DNA from: Candidatus Kapaibacterium sp.
GTDB lineage: Bacteria > Bacteroidota > Ignavibacteria > Kapaibacteriales > UBA4661
Direction of reading: 5' to 3'
NCBI GenBank assembly: GCA_025455065.1
Contig: JALONG010000034.1
Location: 1-64,000 of the forward strand
Length of the DNA stretch: 64,000 bases
In this document: in pieces, positions 33,777 to 42,955 of the stretch
How the letters are laid out: each line of letters opens with the position of its first letter
Position numbering within the stretch: position 1 is the stretch's first letter
Position numbers and translations under genes: made by a program
The notes under the pieces: model-generated
Database searches by the model: none
The model's input: only the letters and a program-made list of their open reading frames with translations
Told to the model about the DNA's origin: nothing

Positions 33777-36011
33777 TTACATACCTTTGATAAACCGCGC
33801 AATGGTGCGCTTTCCCGTGCTTGTGCCAATCTGCACCACATACATCCCCGGTGGTAATGTACGAACATCCAGCGTGAGCAATGCGCCCTGCAAGCCGCTT
33901 GTTTCCACGCTTTGCGGCACCCCTTTTGCATCAAAAATGCTCACCGATTGAACAATCTCCGTTCCTATGCGGCTTTGAAGCATCACCACATCGCTGGCAA
34001 CGGACGGATAGACCGCAAAGCCGCTTGGTTGCTCATTATTCGTTGATTGTTCGGAAACGCTTGTTATTGTCGTACAGCGTTGTGTGGTTTGAAAGAGAAC
34101 TTTGGAAGTATAGGGTTGAAGCGTGATTGAGCCGCATTTCTCGTTACCACGTGTGTCCAGAAAAAGCGTATCGCCGAGATTCTGCGTGAGGACGTTATCG
34201 GTTTGATTCATAAAAAGGCGCGGCGTGGCAGACGCGGAAGTCTGCGACGGCGCAAAGTAGCGTGAGTTGCGGTCATTTCCCTTGGCTTGCCAAGCAGCGA
34301 AGCCGTATTCGACGGGGCTGTTGCCCTCGTAGCGTTGTGCGAATCGTCCTGTGGTCGCGGGCGTGTAGTAGAAGTTAGAATCCAAAACTCCCGCATTAAA
34401 CGTACCAGTGAAGTCGGATTGTTTGATAAGATATGAAGCGCTGTTGAAGGCAAGGAAGACGTTATTTTTGACCACCATGCCCGTAATTGCGTCCCTCTGC
34501 GCCTGTGTCCCATTCAAATCCAGGCAATAATTTGAACCAAAAACAACGTTGTTTGTGATAGTATTGTTCTGGTTTCCAGCGTTTTGGAATATACCTTTTT
34601 TGGTGTGATTATACACAGTATTTTCGTGAACGGTGCAGTTTTTCACCAAAAAATCAAAATAGATACCAGGCGTGAGAAATTCACCATTGCGCGTTCCTTC
34701 GGTGTTTCCGTCGCTGTATTCCACAAAATTATTGCGAAAGGTATTGAACTGTGCTTGCCCGCCGAAACTTTTGAGTGCCGCGCCGTCGTTATTGAGCAGC
34801 ATCGTGTTTCGCACAATATTCCGCTCAATCATGTTATACTTGCCGTCCGCCGAAATGCCACAATATCCGGCACTATCAACAAGATTGTGGTGAACGTGGT
34901 TACTGTCGGAAAACCCCAAATGAACTGCCGAAAGATTGTACTGCCGTCCTACGCCGCTATTGCGAAAAGGTCCCGTGCGAAGGAAAGTATTGTGCCGAAC
35001 AATATCCCGCCGTCCCTGATTTTTCGCCATTGCCAAGCCTTCCACTTCGGTAAAGGTACAGTATTCAATCACTGCGCCAATGCCGTTTGACTCCACGCCG
35101 TAGAGTGTCTGACGGTTAAAAGTACAGCGCGAAATTTTGACGTTTGTAGAGCTTGCCTCTGCTATCTGAATGCCCGCCGTTCCTTGCTTCTCGAAGGTTA
35201 TGTCTTGCACCGTGATATTGCTCACACCGCGAGAAATCCGTAATCCTGTGGCATACACCGACGCTTCAGCAATCACCACACTAGGATTGATGCCGTTTGG
35301 AGCGCGATACGTCAATGTTCTGCTTGCGGCATCGTATTTCCATTCTTTTGCTGTGTCGAGGTGGGCAATGTTGTCATAGAGAAAATATCCGAAGCCGTTC
35401 AAAGCGTCTAATTCACTGGAATCCGCATAAGTAATCGTTGTGCCGGAAAATGCCCCGACGCTCTCCAATTCCCAGCACCATTGCGCAGTGTGAATGCAGA
35501 GTTTTGAACCAAGAACAAGATTGCTCGTAACCCGCGTTAAATCACGGTCGGTGAGGCTTCGTTTTGTAGCAGAATCCAAGAACAAATACTGCCCTTCGTT
35601 GGGATACCGCGCCAGAACTTGCGCTTTGTCGTTGATGAAAAAATTGAGAACGGTTTGCGAAACACTTGCTTGGTAATTGCTTCCGTTCAGCGACCAAGCA
35701 GTGATGCGCTCTGCACCGCTCAAAACAGGATTTGAGCCTGTGCCAAAAGCCGCGAAAACAATGGGCTGCGCGGCAGTGCCGGATTGGTTTACCGTCAGGC
35801 TTCCGCGGAAGGTGTCGCCGCGGCGAAAAAAGACGGTATCTCCCGCAACGAGTGTTTGTGCGGACAGTTTGGTCAATGTCTGCCAAGCCGCACTGGTACT
35901 TGTTCCGCTATTGTTATCATTGCCGTTGGATGAAGAAACGTAGTAATTGCGGGCTGTGAGGGATTGCAGAGGAAGGGCAATCGTCAAGAACAGAATAATG
36001 AGCGTTTTCAT
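33777..36011 (-). CDS. T9SS-sorted right-handed parallel beta-helix protein
   Basis: The first gene of the cargo run, 744 aa from the ATG at 36011 (MKTLIILFLTIALPLQSLTARNYYVSSSNGNDNNSG). The opening NYYVSSSNGNDNNSGTSTSAAWQTLTKLS with GDTVFFRRGDTFRGSL is the usual start of secreted pectate-lyase-like beta-helix proteins. The middle holds Asn- and His-rich helix coils (NHVHHNLVDSAGYCGISADGKYNMIERNIVRNTM, NCTVHENTVYNHTKKGIFQNAGNQNNTITNNVVFGSN). The sorting domain at the end (VYPSVASDVVMLQSRIG...LPPGMYVVQIGTSTGKRTIARFIKGM) differs from the shared cassette. A polysaccharide lyase or hydrolase role is likely, but the substrate is open. Confidence 0.86.
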   Translation of the reverse strand: MKTLIILFLTIALPLQSLTARNYYVSSSNGNDNNSGTSTSAAWQTLTKLSAQTLVAGDTVFFRRGDTFRGSLTVNQSGTAAQPIVFAAFGTGSNPVLSGAERITAWSLNGSNYQASVSQTVLNFFINDKAQVLARYPNEGQYLFLDSATKRSLTDRDLTRVTSNLVLGSKLCIHTAQWCWELESVGAFSGTTITYADSSELDALNGFGYFLYDNIAHLDTAKEWKYDAASRTLTYRAPNGINPSVVIAEASVYATGLRISRGVSNITVQDITFEKQGTAGIQIAEASSTNVKISRCTFNRQTLYGVESNGIGAVIEYCTFTEVEGLAMAKNQGRRDIVRHNTFLRTGPFRNSGVGRQYNLSAVHLGFSDSNHVHHNLVDSAGYCGISADGKYNMIERNIVRNTMLLNNDGAALKSFGGQAQFNTFRNNFVEYSDGNTEGTRNGEFLTPGIYFDFLVKNCTVHENTVYNHTKKGIFQNAGNQNNTITNNVVFGSNYCLDLNGTQAQRDAITGMVVKNNVFLAFNSASYLIKQSDFTGTFNAGVLDSNFYYTPATTGRFAQRYEGNSPVEYGFAAWQAKGNDRNSRYFAPSQTSASATPRLFMNQTDNVLTQNLGDTLFLDTRGNEKCGSITLQPYTSKVLFQTTQRCTTITSVSEQSTNNEQPSGFAVYPSVASDVVMLQSRIGTEIVQSVSIFDAKGVPQSVETSGLQGALLTLDVRTLPPGMYVVQIGTSTGKRTIARFIKGM

Positions 36012-36130
36012 AGCAGTATCTCCGAGTGAGGTCAAAAAAAGCATTCCATGATGCAAGCATTACATGAAGCAGAATTATTCCAAAGGTTCCGGTTTCCTTT
36101 ACCCTAAGAAAAACCGCATAAAACCTCACT

Positions 36131-36151
36131 CGTTACAGACCAAAACGTCAG
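36131..36151 (-). promoter_or_regulatory. 21-bp element shared by two cargo-operon promoters, copy 1
   Basis: Minus strand CTGACGTTTTGGTCTGTAACG, 120-140 bases before the start at 36011, identical to 20868-20888. Two more GTCA-centred words follow at 23-base steps (GGTCATA at 36169 and AGGTCATAGT at 36191). These look like operator repeats. Confidence 0.6.
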
Positions 36152-36374
36152 AAGTTTCTATGGTTGTTGGTCATATTTTGCTATGCCAAAAGGTCATAGT
36201 TAAGGCACAAAACCTGCATCATTCCTGAGTTTTCGGCATTATTTGCTCAAGGTGGCACGTCATTTTCTTTCGCAATTCCTTACAATATGCGAATATCTCA
36301 ATATGAAGATTAAGAATGGAAGCTACTTGTTCGAGCGGAATACCGACGCGGAGCATGGCAATGCTTCATGATAC

Positions 36375-36454
36375 TTAGGACTTTCGCAAATTTGACGGGC
36401 AAGGGGGGGGCAAGACCCCTTGCTATAAAAAAAGCACTTTTGCGAAAGTCCTAA
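36375..36454. mobile_element. MITE-like element with 16-bp terminal inverted repeats
   Basis: TTAGGACTTTCGCAAA at 36375-36390 is the exact reverse complement of 36439-36454. The element is 80 bp and flanked by TAC on each side, a possible 3-bp target duplication. Inside, GCAAGGGG and CCCCTTGC form a second hairpin around a run of eight G. It has no coding capacity. The end sequence is of the kind carried by insertion sequences and their small derivatives. No transposase is in the window. The rest of the gap (36152-36467) holds nothing else I recognise. Confidence 0.7.
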
Positions 36455-36467
36455 TACTATCAACCAT

Positions 36468-37319
36468 TTACCCCACACGAATACGCTTCCGCACAAAGCC
36501 GCCTGTGCCAATACGCACTTCCGCGATATAATCCCCTCGCGGCACTTGAAGCCCCTGCTCATTTTTGAGATTCCATGTAATTGCGTAACCGCCTGCATTC
36601 TGTTCTGCTTTCAAGACACGCGCAATAGCAATCGCCTGAATGGAATAAATCACGATTTCCACTTCCGCAGGCTGCTCCACCGTGTAACGAATCGTCGGCG
36701 AAACATCTTCCGTTAACCCCAGTAGCGAGCCGATAAGCGAAAGCGGGATACTAATCCCCGAACCACCAACGCCCGGCAGACCGCCATAACGCTGGAACGG
36801 GTCAAAAACGCCCGGAATCGTAAATGATTGCGCAATGCCGTAATTGTAGAATGTCTGCTCTTTTGCCGTTGGAATAAAGGCTCGCGGGTCTATGGAGTTC
36901 ATCGCAGCAACGGCGGCTTCTTGCGGTGAGGCTTGACGACGCGCTTCCTGCATTGCCATCCATGCTAACGAAAATTGCCGTGCTTCAAATTGAAAACGAG
37001 TACGCGGCGAAACTTCGATGCGAAGCGCTTCATAGAAAGCGCGGTCTTGCATGGGCGTAAAAGGGTATTCCCCGGGCGGCGTTGTCCCAAGTGCCGTAGA
37101 GTCTTGCTGGGGTGCAGATGTTGTGTCGGCGGTAATGATTTGCTGCGGCGTAAATTCTTTCGGTTTTTCGAGAATTGGCCGCGTTTGCTCAGGTTTTGTG
37201 ACGGGTTTGGCAGATTCTTTCTTTTGCGCCATCGCTGCTGATGTCCCCAACACAAGCATCAATGCGGAGATACCAAGCATTTTTGCCATAGAAATTTGAT
37301 GAAGAATGAATGAACTCAT
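36468..37319 (-). CDS. Exported protein with C-terminal FlgD-Ig-like domain
   Basis: Start at 37319 (MSSFILHQISMAKMLGISALMLVLGTSAAMAQ); 37289 (MAKMLG) is an equally good alternative and would keep the signal peptide. The mature part opens with a Lys/Pro/Thr-rich linker (KKESAKPVTKPEQTRPILEKPKEFTPQQ). It continues with a middle region that mentions only general patterns (EARRQASPQEAAVAAMNSIDPRAFIPT). It ends in a FlgD-Ig-type fold (VEQPAEVEIVIYSIQAIAIARVLKAEQNAGGYAITWNLKNEQGLQVPRGDYIAEVRIG). That fold is seen at the C-terminus of many surface proteins of this lineage, sometimes as an alternative T9SS signal. Single gene; function unknown. Confidence 0.75.
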   Translation of the reverse strand: MSSFILHQISMAKMLGISALMLVLGTSAAMAQKKESAKPVTKPEQTRPILEKPKEFTPQQIITADTTSAPQQDSTALGTTPPGEYPFTPMQDRAFYEALRIEVSPRTRFQFEARQFSLAWMAMQEARRQASPQEAAVAAMNSIDPRAFIPTAKEQTFYNYGIAQSFTIPGVFDPFQRYGGLPGVGGSGISIPLSLIGSLLGLTEDVSPTIRYTVEQPAEVEIVIYSIQAIAIARVLKAEQNAGGYAITWNLKNEQGLQVPRGDYIAEVRIGTGGFVRKRIRVG

Positions 37320-37478
37320 AGTAAAAACTAATGGGTGGGAAATATTGCACACACAATCAATCCGTGAAAAACGGTTGCTACATCGTCTATTTTTGAAGAC
37401 GAAGAAGCGTACATCAAAGTGGAGAATAATCTTCAACACAAGGATTGACGCGCTTTTCAATGCAACAACAATATACGC

Positions 37479-37517
37479 AAAAAAGCCGAATTGTTCAGGG
37501 AACAACTCGGCTTTTCT
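37479..37517 (-). terminator. Rho-independent terminator of rpsA
   Basis: AAAAGCCGA-TTGTTC pairs with GAACAA-TCGGCTTTT around a 3-base loop, with one internal mismatch. On the minus strand it ends in a T run. It lies about 90 bases past the stop of the ribosomal protein S1 gene. Confidence 0.88.
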
Positions 37518-37603
37518 GTTTTCGACTATTATTTTTTTGCTACGTACAAAGGTGATAGCTTTTCACCAATGCAAGATTTTATCAGCATTGCGGCGGAAGT
37601 CGC

Positions 37604-38986
37604 TTATCCTTCGCTGCTGAAAAGTTTACGTTTTTCGTCATCGGAAAGCAAATCAGCTAAACTAACATCCTGCTTTTGCTCCGGTACGGCAACTTGCTCT
37701 TGTTGCTGGCGCTGAGGGCGGCGTTCTCCACGCTCACCGCGTTCTCCACGCTCAGGACGGTCTCCGCGCTCAGGCTTGTTTGCGCCTTGGTCGAAGCCTT
37801 CCATACCCAAAATCAGCGAGTGATTCTCCGGGACTACGTCCATAACGAAGAGACCTTCAATTTTATCACCGACTTGGAACGGATTTGCTTTGCCGCGCAA
37901 AGACGGGTGCATCTTGCCTTTGGGCATAAATGCGTCAATGTCATTAGCGATGTTTACCACGACACCGCGCTCAATCGCCTCGCGTACCGTGCCTTCGATT
38001 TTATCGCCAACTTTGAAGCGCTCTGCAATCGTCGCCCAAGGATTCGGCTGTGTTTGTTTGTAACCCAAGGAAACTTTTTGCTTTTCTTCGGAAATTTCCA
38101 AGACTTGTACTTCAATTTCCTGTCCGGCTTGGAACAGTTCTGAAGGGTGCTTAATACGACGCGCCCATGACATTTCGGAAATGTGAATCAAGCCTTCTAC
38201 ACCGGGGCGAAGTTCAATGTATGCGCCAAAAGGCGTGAGGCTTTTTACTTTACCTTTGTGTTTGCTGCCGGGCGTAAATTCTGCTGCTGCACCACTCCAC
38301 GGGTCCGGCTCTAATTCACGCATAGAAAGCGACAAACGCTGACCTGCTTCGTTGATTTCTTTGATGACTGCACGAACGGTATCGCCTTTTTTCAGCACTT
38401 CGGAAGGATGGTTAATGCGGCGGCGGGAAATAGCCGACACGTGAACCATACCGTCCACATTTCCAAGATTGATAAACGCACCAAACTCGGTGAAGGAAAC
38501 AACTTTCCCTTCAACGGTCTGACCAACTTGAAAGTCCTTCAAATGGTCAGCACGGAGCAGTTTGCGGCGCGTAACAATAACTTTGGTTTTGTCGTCATCG
38601 TTCAACTCGTGAACGTGAACGGGGAAGGTTTGCTGAATCAGCCCAAGCAACTCATTTTCGCTAGGATTTGCTTTCAGCGAAAGATGCGACGTTGGCAAAA
38701 AGAGCGGCATACCCTTGTACCCGACCAAAATACCGCCACGTACACGGCGTAAACCAACAACATCCAGTGTTGATTTACTGTTTTTCGCAGCAACAATCTC
38801 GGGATAGAGTTTTTCAACATCGTATTCCGGCTGTTTCGGAGCGGTGGGTTCTGCCGAAGCTGGTGCTTCAGCGCTTGCTTCAACGGCGGCGGGTGCTTCG
38901 GCAACGGGAGCTTCAGCGACAGGGGCTTCAGAAGTGCTAGCGGCAGGTGCTTCGCTAACGGTTTCTACTTGTTGTTCGTCAGTCAT
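37604..38986 (-). CDS. rpsA: 30S ribosomal protein S1
   Basis: RNA-binding ribosomal protein that helps mRNA bind the small subunit. 460 aa from the ATG at 38986 (MTDEQQVETV). Residues 1-55 form a low-complexity Ala/Glu/Pro extension (EAPVAEAPVAEAPAAVEASAEAPASAEP). Then come S1 (OB-fold) repeats: a degenerate one (GGILVGYKGMPLFLPTSHLSL), two canonical ones (VEGKVVSFTEFGAFINLGNVDGMVHVSAIS; HKGKVKSLTPFGAYIELRPGVEGLIHISEMSW) and a fourth (IEGTVREAIERGVVVNIANDIDAFMPKGKM). The tail is RGE-rich (GDRPERGERGERGERR). With four domains it is shorter than the six-domain form of Proteobacteria. A terminator follows. Confidence 0.95.
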   Translation of the reverse strand: MTDEQQVETVSEAPAASTSEAPVAEAPVAEAPAAVEASAEAPASAEPTAPKQPEYDVEKLYPEIVAAKNSKSTLDVVGLRRVRGGILVGYKGMPLFLPTSHLSLKANPSENELLGLIQQTFPVHVHELNDDDKTKVIVTRRKLLRADHLKDFQVGQTVEGKVVSFTEFGAFINLGNVDGMVHVSAISRRRINHPSEVLKKGDTVRAVIKEINEAGQRLSLSMRELEPDPWSGAAAEFTPGSKHKGKVKSLTPFGAYIELRPGVEGLIHISEMSWARRIKHPSELFQAGQEIEVQVLEISEEKQKVSLGYKQTQPNPWATIAERFKVGDKIEGTVREAIERGVVVNIANDIDAFMPKGKMHPSLRGKANPFQVGDKIEGLFVMDVVPENHSLILGMEGFDQGANKPERGDRPERGERGERGERRPQRQQQEQVAVPEQKQDVSLADLLSDDEKRKLFSSEG

Positions 38987-39218
38987 ATCAACACGAAACA
39001 AAAAAACGTACTAAACTTAATGGGTTAATGACAACGTGTGATGAAATGAAAAGACCGGAAAGACGCACAAAACTTGGCAACATTCTGGTTTTTCAATATT
39101 TACCTTGCCCTTGGGCTTGGTAAAAAACACAGATTGCAAATATAGGGATTTTGTATTATCTGACAAAAAAAACAATCTTGGCACGAAAAAATCTTCCGAA
39201 GGCTTCCTCCAAAAGGAC

Positions 39219-39551
39219 TTACACCGTTTTGACACTAAAACCCCGTTTTGTCAGATAGGATGCGACTTTTGCACGATGGTCGCCTTGCAGTTCGATTTCG
39301 TTATCCAGAACTCTGCCGCCCGTGCCACATTGTTTTTTAAGCGCTCCGACAATACCTTCCAATTCACCCGGGCGGGATTGGAAGCCGCGCACAAGCGTCA
39401 CGGTCTTATTCGCCCGCTTTTCGCTTGTAATGCGCACTTGCTGTGCTTTGCCGTCGTAGCCCAGCTTTTGTGAGCTGTTGGGCATCTCCTCCAAAACGTA
39501 TTCCGTTGGTAAAAGTGCTTTCAAATCTTCGAGTGAACCGAGTTTTGCCAT
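39219..39551 (-). CDS. SUI1/eIF1-like translation factor (YciH)
   Basis: 110 aa. The SUI1 core is seen in KTVTLVRGFQSRPGELEGIVGALKKQCGTGGRVLDNEIELQGDHRAKVASYLTKRGF, where the basic loop and the GGRV-x-x-x-x-IELQGDH motif match the family. A loosely structured N-terminus precedes it (MAKLGSLEDLKALLPTEYVLEE). Bacterial YciH is homologous to eukaryotic eIF1 and is thought to affect start-codon fidelity, though it is not essential. It stands apart from rpsA with 233 bases between. Confidence 0.9.
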   Translation of the reverse strand: MAKLGSLEDLKALLPTEYVLEEMPNSSQKLGYDGKAQQVRITSEKRANKTVTLVRGFQSRPGELEGIVGALKKQCGTGGRVLDNEIELQGDHRAKVASYLTKRGFSVKTV

Positions 39552-39617
39552 AGATTTTCAAGAGGTAAATTACTATGTGAGATGTGTTTTTATGCGCTGT
39601 TTTTGGGGGGTACGCCA

Positions 39618-40106
39618 TTAAGGAATTTTTCGTTTATCCAGCAGAACAAATTTCTCATGCTCCTTCAGTATAGTCAATTCTTCAAGCGGAGCAGTCGCCG
39701 GAAGTTTAGCCACAGAACCGTCTGCACGAAATTCCGCACCGTGACAGGGGCAGACAAATTTTCCCTCAGAATCGCGCCACTCCACCGTACAGCCAGCATG
39801 AGTACAGCGTAAGTCAAATGCCCTGAGCGTATTATCCGTCTCACGGCGCACAAGCACATTTTTGTCTCCAAAGCGCACTAACACTGATGTTCGGGATTGC
39901 AACACGTTCTCTGCAATCGGCATTGGCGCAATCGGCACTTTCCGTTCCGCAGGCGAGACAACGTACCGCCAAACCGCATACAGAGGCGCAAAGAGGTATG
40001 CTGCACCCGCACCCCAAAGCACCTGCTTCAAAAACTGCCGCTTTGATGCCTGCTCACTCTCCACAGCCAACCTTTGTTCTTCAGCGTTTATGCGGCTTGG
40101 ATTCAT
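39618..40106 (-). CDS. Rieske [2Fe-2S] protein, membrane-anchored
   Basis: 162 aa with one N-terminal membrane helix (about 28-50, with an RQFLK twin-basic start that recalls Tat-type anchors). The cluster-binding motifs are complete: CTHAGC at 101-106 and CPCH at 119-122, giving the Cys-x-His-x15-Cys-x2-His arrangement with the two disulfide Cys. This is the iron-sulfur subunit of a quinol-oxidising complex (cytochrome bc type) or a related electron-transfer protein. No cytochrome b or c1 gene is beside it. Its start overlaps the stop of purS by four bases (ATGA). Confidence 0.88.
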   Translation of the reverse strand: MNPSRINAEEQRLAVESEQASKRQFLKQVLWGAGAAYLFAPLYAVWRYVVSPAERKVPIAPMPIAENVLQSRTSVLVRFGDKNVLVRRETDNTLRAFDLRCTHAGCTVEWRDSEGKFVCPCHGAEFRADGSVAKLPATAPLEELTILKEHEKFVLLDKRKIP

Positions 40107-40357
40107 GCTTCTTGCAAGTCAATGTGAAAATCTTCCATTATCGGATTGGCGATAAGTTTGGTACAGGCTTCTTTAACCTGCTCCAAAGCCGCATCTTTGC
40201 TTGCTGCCGAGACGCTCAGTTCAACATATTTTCCGATGTGGACATCGCTTATATTCCCAAAACTCAAGGAATGAAGCGCCTGTTCAACGGTTTTTCCTTG
40301 AACATCCAAAATCTGCTTGCGAAGTTGGATGCGAATTGCTGCGCGGTAGGTGGTCAT
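40103..40357 (-). CDS. purS: Phosphoribosylformylglycinamidine synthase subunit PurS
   Basis: 84 aa. Matches the PurS pattern of a small ferredoxin-like subunit of FGAM synthase in purine synthesis: YRAAIRIQLRKQILDVQGKTVEQALHSLSFGNISDVHIGKYVELSV and ACTKLIANPIMEDFHIDL. PurS bridges PurL and PurQ. Neither is next to it here, which is common. The stop overlaps the Rieske start (ATGA). Confidence 0.92.
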   Translation of the reverse strand: MTTYRAAIRIQLRKQILDVQGKTVEQALHSLSFGNISDVHIGKYVELSVSAASKDAALEQVKEACTKLIANPIMEDFHIDLQEA

Positions 40358-40360
40358 AGG

Positions 40361-40425
40361 GTTAGTTGCTTGGTTGCTTGGTCATTGGTTAATTAGTCAT
40401 TTGTCATTGGGCGGGTGGTGGAGTA
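40361..40425. repeat. Minisatellite-like TTGCTTGG/GTCATTGG repeats
   Basis: The 143-base gap between purS and pssA holds short degenerate repeats (TTGCTTGGTTGCTTGGTCATTGG, GTCATTTGTCATTGG). The same words occur in the low-complexity linker of the Lon gene at 56681-56735 and in the cargo sorting-domain DNA. Confidence 0.45.
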
Positions 40426-40501
40426 ATCCGTGGTAGATCGCTTAGAATTTAGAATCTTGTGTTTCTACCCTTATCCCTCTGTCCTTATTCCTTTGCCCTT
40501 C

Positions 40502-41272
40502 CTAGAATTCTTCTTCGATAGTATCTTCGTCTTCTTCGATGTCGTTGTATGTTTTAAGAAAATTGTACGAGCCGCGCACAAGTCCAATCAGCATATACGA
40601 CAGCATAAAGGGAAAAAGCAAAACGCCCTTTGAAGCAATCGTGAGAATCACGCCCAGCAGGAAGTATGCCATGAGCAGCGGTTTTTCACGAAACACCCGT
40701 GCAGACGGCGTTGGGACGGCATCGTACTTGATGGTGCTGACCATAATTCCCGCCACAAGCAAGGTTACAAGCGTGATTGCACCTGATTTCCACTCTTGGG
40801 GAATGAGAGCGCTTTGCGAACCGATATGGTAAAAAAGCGTGTAGGAAAGAATTGTCAAAGCACCTGCCGGAATGGGCATCCCGCGAAAGTAGCGTTTATC
40901 GGCGTTTACGGCAGATTGAACGTTGTACCGCGCTAAACGCAGCACTCCTGCTAATGCCGGCAATGATGCAATAACAACACCAATATCACCCAACGTTTGA
41001 AAATATACTTTGTAGAGCAGAAATGCCGGAGCTACGCCGAAAGAAACGGCATCGCAGAGCGAATCAAGTTCGCCGCCAAATTCGCTCGTGGATTTGGTCA
41101 AACGGGCAACTGCGCCGTCCATCACATCAAACCACCCCGCAAGCACGATAAACCCTGCCGCACCCATAAATTCCCCACCCGCAATGCGCGTAATCGCCAT
41201 AAACCCGCAAAACAGGTTCATCAGCGTAAAAAGATTGGGAATCACCGAACGGGTAACGCGAATTTTTCTCAT
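40502..41272 (-). CDS. pssA: CDP-diacylglycerol-serine O-phosphatidyltransferase
   Basis: Makes phosphatidylserine from CDP-diacylglycerol and serine, the step before phosphatidylethanolamine. 256 aa from the ATG at 41272 (MRKIRVTRSVIPNLFTLMNLFCGF); an upstream start at 41332 is possible but adds an atypical N-terminus. The CDP-alcohol phosphotransferase motif is complete: DVMDGAVARLTKSTSEFGGELDSLCDAVSFG (DG-x2-AR-x8-G-x3-D-x3-D). About six to seven membrane helices follow, and the tail is acidic (NDIEEDEDTIEEEF). Confidence 0.93.
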   Translation of the reverse strand: MRKIRVTRSVIPNLFTLMNLFCGFMAITRIAGGEFMGAAGFIVLAGWFDVMDGAVARLTKSTSEFGGELDSLCDAVSFGVAPAFLLYKVYFQTLGDIGVVIASLPALAGVLRLARYNVQSAVNADKRYFRGMPIPAGALTILSYTLFYHIGSQSALIPQEWKSGAITLVTLLVAGIMVSTIKYDAVPTPSARVFREKPLLMAYFLLGVILTIASKGVLLFPFMLSYMLIGLVRGSYNFLKTYNDIEEDEDTIEEEF

Positions 41273-41537
41273 TGGGGCGATAACAAAACGTCCGAAGGGT
41301 TTGTTGTTCAAGGCAATGGCAAATTTAATCAAGAATTGGCAATTTCATGCGGAAATATCACATTGAGAAGCATAACGCCCTGTTCAAGCATTATCAATAC
41401 GAACTCTTTGCCACATTTGATTGTTATAGAATTTTCACACTGCTTCACTGCTTTTTTGCTATATTTTCTTGCATAAATTAAACTGACATCAATACCGTCT
41501 ATTGGTTTTTGACTACTTTTTGAATGTAATACCGACT

Positions 41538-42941
41538 ATGAATCTACGTTTTTCTCGAATGTTGTTGATTTCTGCCATTGCGCTGACCATTACTATCATT
41601 TTTACGGTCAGCGGATTTATCGAAATTCTCCCCGCTCCTTTGGCACTTATTGGGATTATGGTATTTCATGTTGTTGCCTTTGTGCTTCTTTGGCGCTTTC
41701 GGAAACAGCAAGATAACGAAATTGCATCGTTGATAGATTCGGCACAACACCTGTGTTTAGACGAAACAGGCTTGCATATCGTTCCGCCCGCCATTGCAGC
41801 CAATAGTGAATTTACCCCTCTCGTTACCACCATAACCAATGTTGTACAGCGCTTGAACAAAGAGTATTCCGAGCGTCATACCCCAACAGACGAAACAACC
41901 GATTTACTCAACCAAGTTCTGGCGCGGGAGAAAGCACATCAACAACAGTTGGTGGGAACGTTCAAAATTTTGAGTGATTCTATGCACCTCCTTGCTCAAG
42001 GCGCATTAAATGTGGATGTGGACCCGGAAAAAGGCGGCATTGCACGGCAACTGTTTGTGGATTACAACACCTCGGTTGAAACCATTCGCAGCATGGTTCT
42101 CCGCATTATGGAATCGGTATCGGGTAGCGTCCTTATGAGTGAGGATATTGCTCGCTCGGCACAAAGCGTCTTGGAAGTTTCCAAAGCGCAAGAGGAACTC
42201 TCCAGTTTTGTGGCAGAATCGGCAGGATTTGTCGGGCAAGTTGTGACCAGCAACACCCAAAGCACCACCCAAACGGCGGAAATAGCGAAACGCGCTATGG
42301 CAATGGCGCAGGAAGGCTCTTCTAAACTGACCGAAACGATGCAAAGTAATGAGCATATCGTACGGGCAACCCAACAAAGCGGAGAAATGCTGAGTTCACT
42401 GGCACGAAACATCGAAGACATCAGCACGATTACAGCAACAATCAACGAAATTGCCGACCAAACGAACCTTCTGGCGCTGAATGCCGCAATCGAAGCTGCA
42501 CGTGCAGGTGAGCAAGGACGGGGCTTTGCGGTTGTTGCCGATGAAGTCCGTAAACTCGCCGAGCGCACCACGCAAGCCACAAAGGAGATTTCCGGTAAAA
42601 TCAAAACTGTGCGCCAAGATTCCCAAGAAGCCACCAAAGCAATGGAAGGCTCTATGAACGCCGTACAGCAAGGCGCACAGCTTAATCAACAAGTCGAACA
42701 AGTCTTTACCGAAATTTTATCCACGATAAAAAATGTCGTTGATAATATTTCACAAGTTGCCGTTTCCACCGAAGAGCAGTATGCCACTGTGCAAGCAATT
42801 ATCGAACAAATCAACAACCTCGCCTCACAGGCAAAAGATGCCAACACCAAAATCAGTGAAATTTCCGGCTACGCCGAAAGTTTGATGTATATGAATGAGC
42901 ATCTGAAAGAATCGGTGGACTTCTTTAGGTTTGAGGGGTAG
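41538..42941 (+). CDS. Methyl-accepting chemotaxis protein
   Basis: 467 aa from the ATG at 41538 ([10 protein letters not shown]). Two close N-terminal membrane helices ([19 protein letters not shown] and [20 protein letters not shown]) leave almost no periplasmic sensor, so the signal is intracellular or membrane-borne. A short coiled region is followed by the signalling domain with the conserved hairpin [42 protein letters not shown]. It should couple to CheW/CheA and may steer motility. Gliding motility is linked to T9SS in this phylum, but nothing in the window proves that here. Confidence 0.93.
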   Translation: MNLRFSRMLLISAIALTITIIFTVSGFIEILPAPLALIGIMVFHVVAFVLLWRFRKQQDNEIASLIDSAQHLCLDETGLHIVPPAIAANSEFTPLVTTITNVVQRLNKEYSERHTPTDETTDLLNQVLAREKAHQQQLVGTFKILSDSMHLLAQGALNVDVDPEKGGIARQLFVDYNTSVETIRSMVLRIMESVSGSVLMSEDIARSAQSVLEVSKAQEELSSFVAESAGFVGQVVTSNTQSTTQTAEIAKRAMAMAQEGSSKLTETMQSNEHIVRATQQSGEMLSSLARNIEDISTITATINEIADQTNLLALNAAIEAARAGEQGRGFAVVADEVRKLAERTTQATKEISGKIKTVRQDSQEATKAMEGSMNAVQQGAQLNQQVEQVFTEILSTIKNVVDNISQVAVSTEEQYATVQAIIEQINNLASQAKDANTKISEISGYAESLMYMNEHLKESVDFFRFEG

Positions 42942-42955
42942 GGAGAAACAATAAC

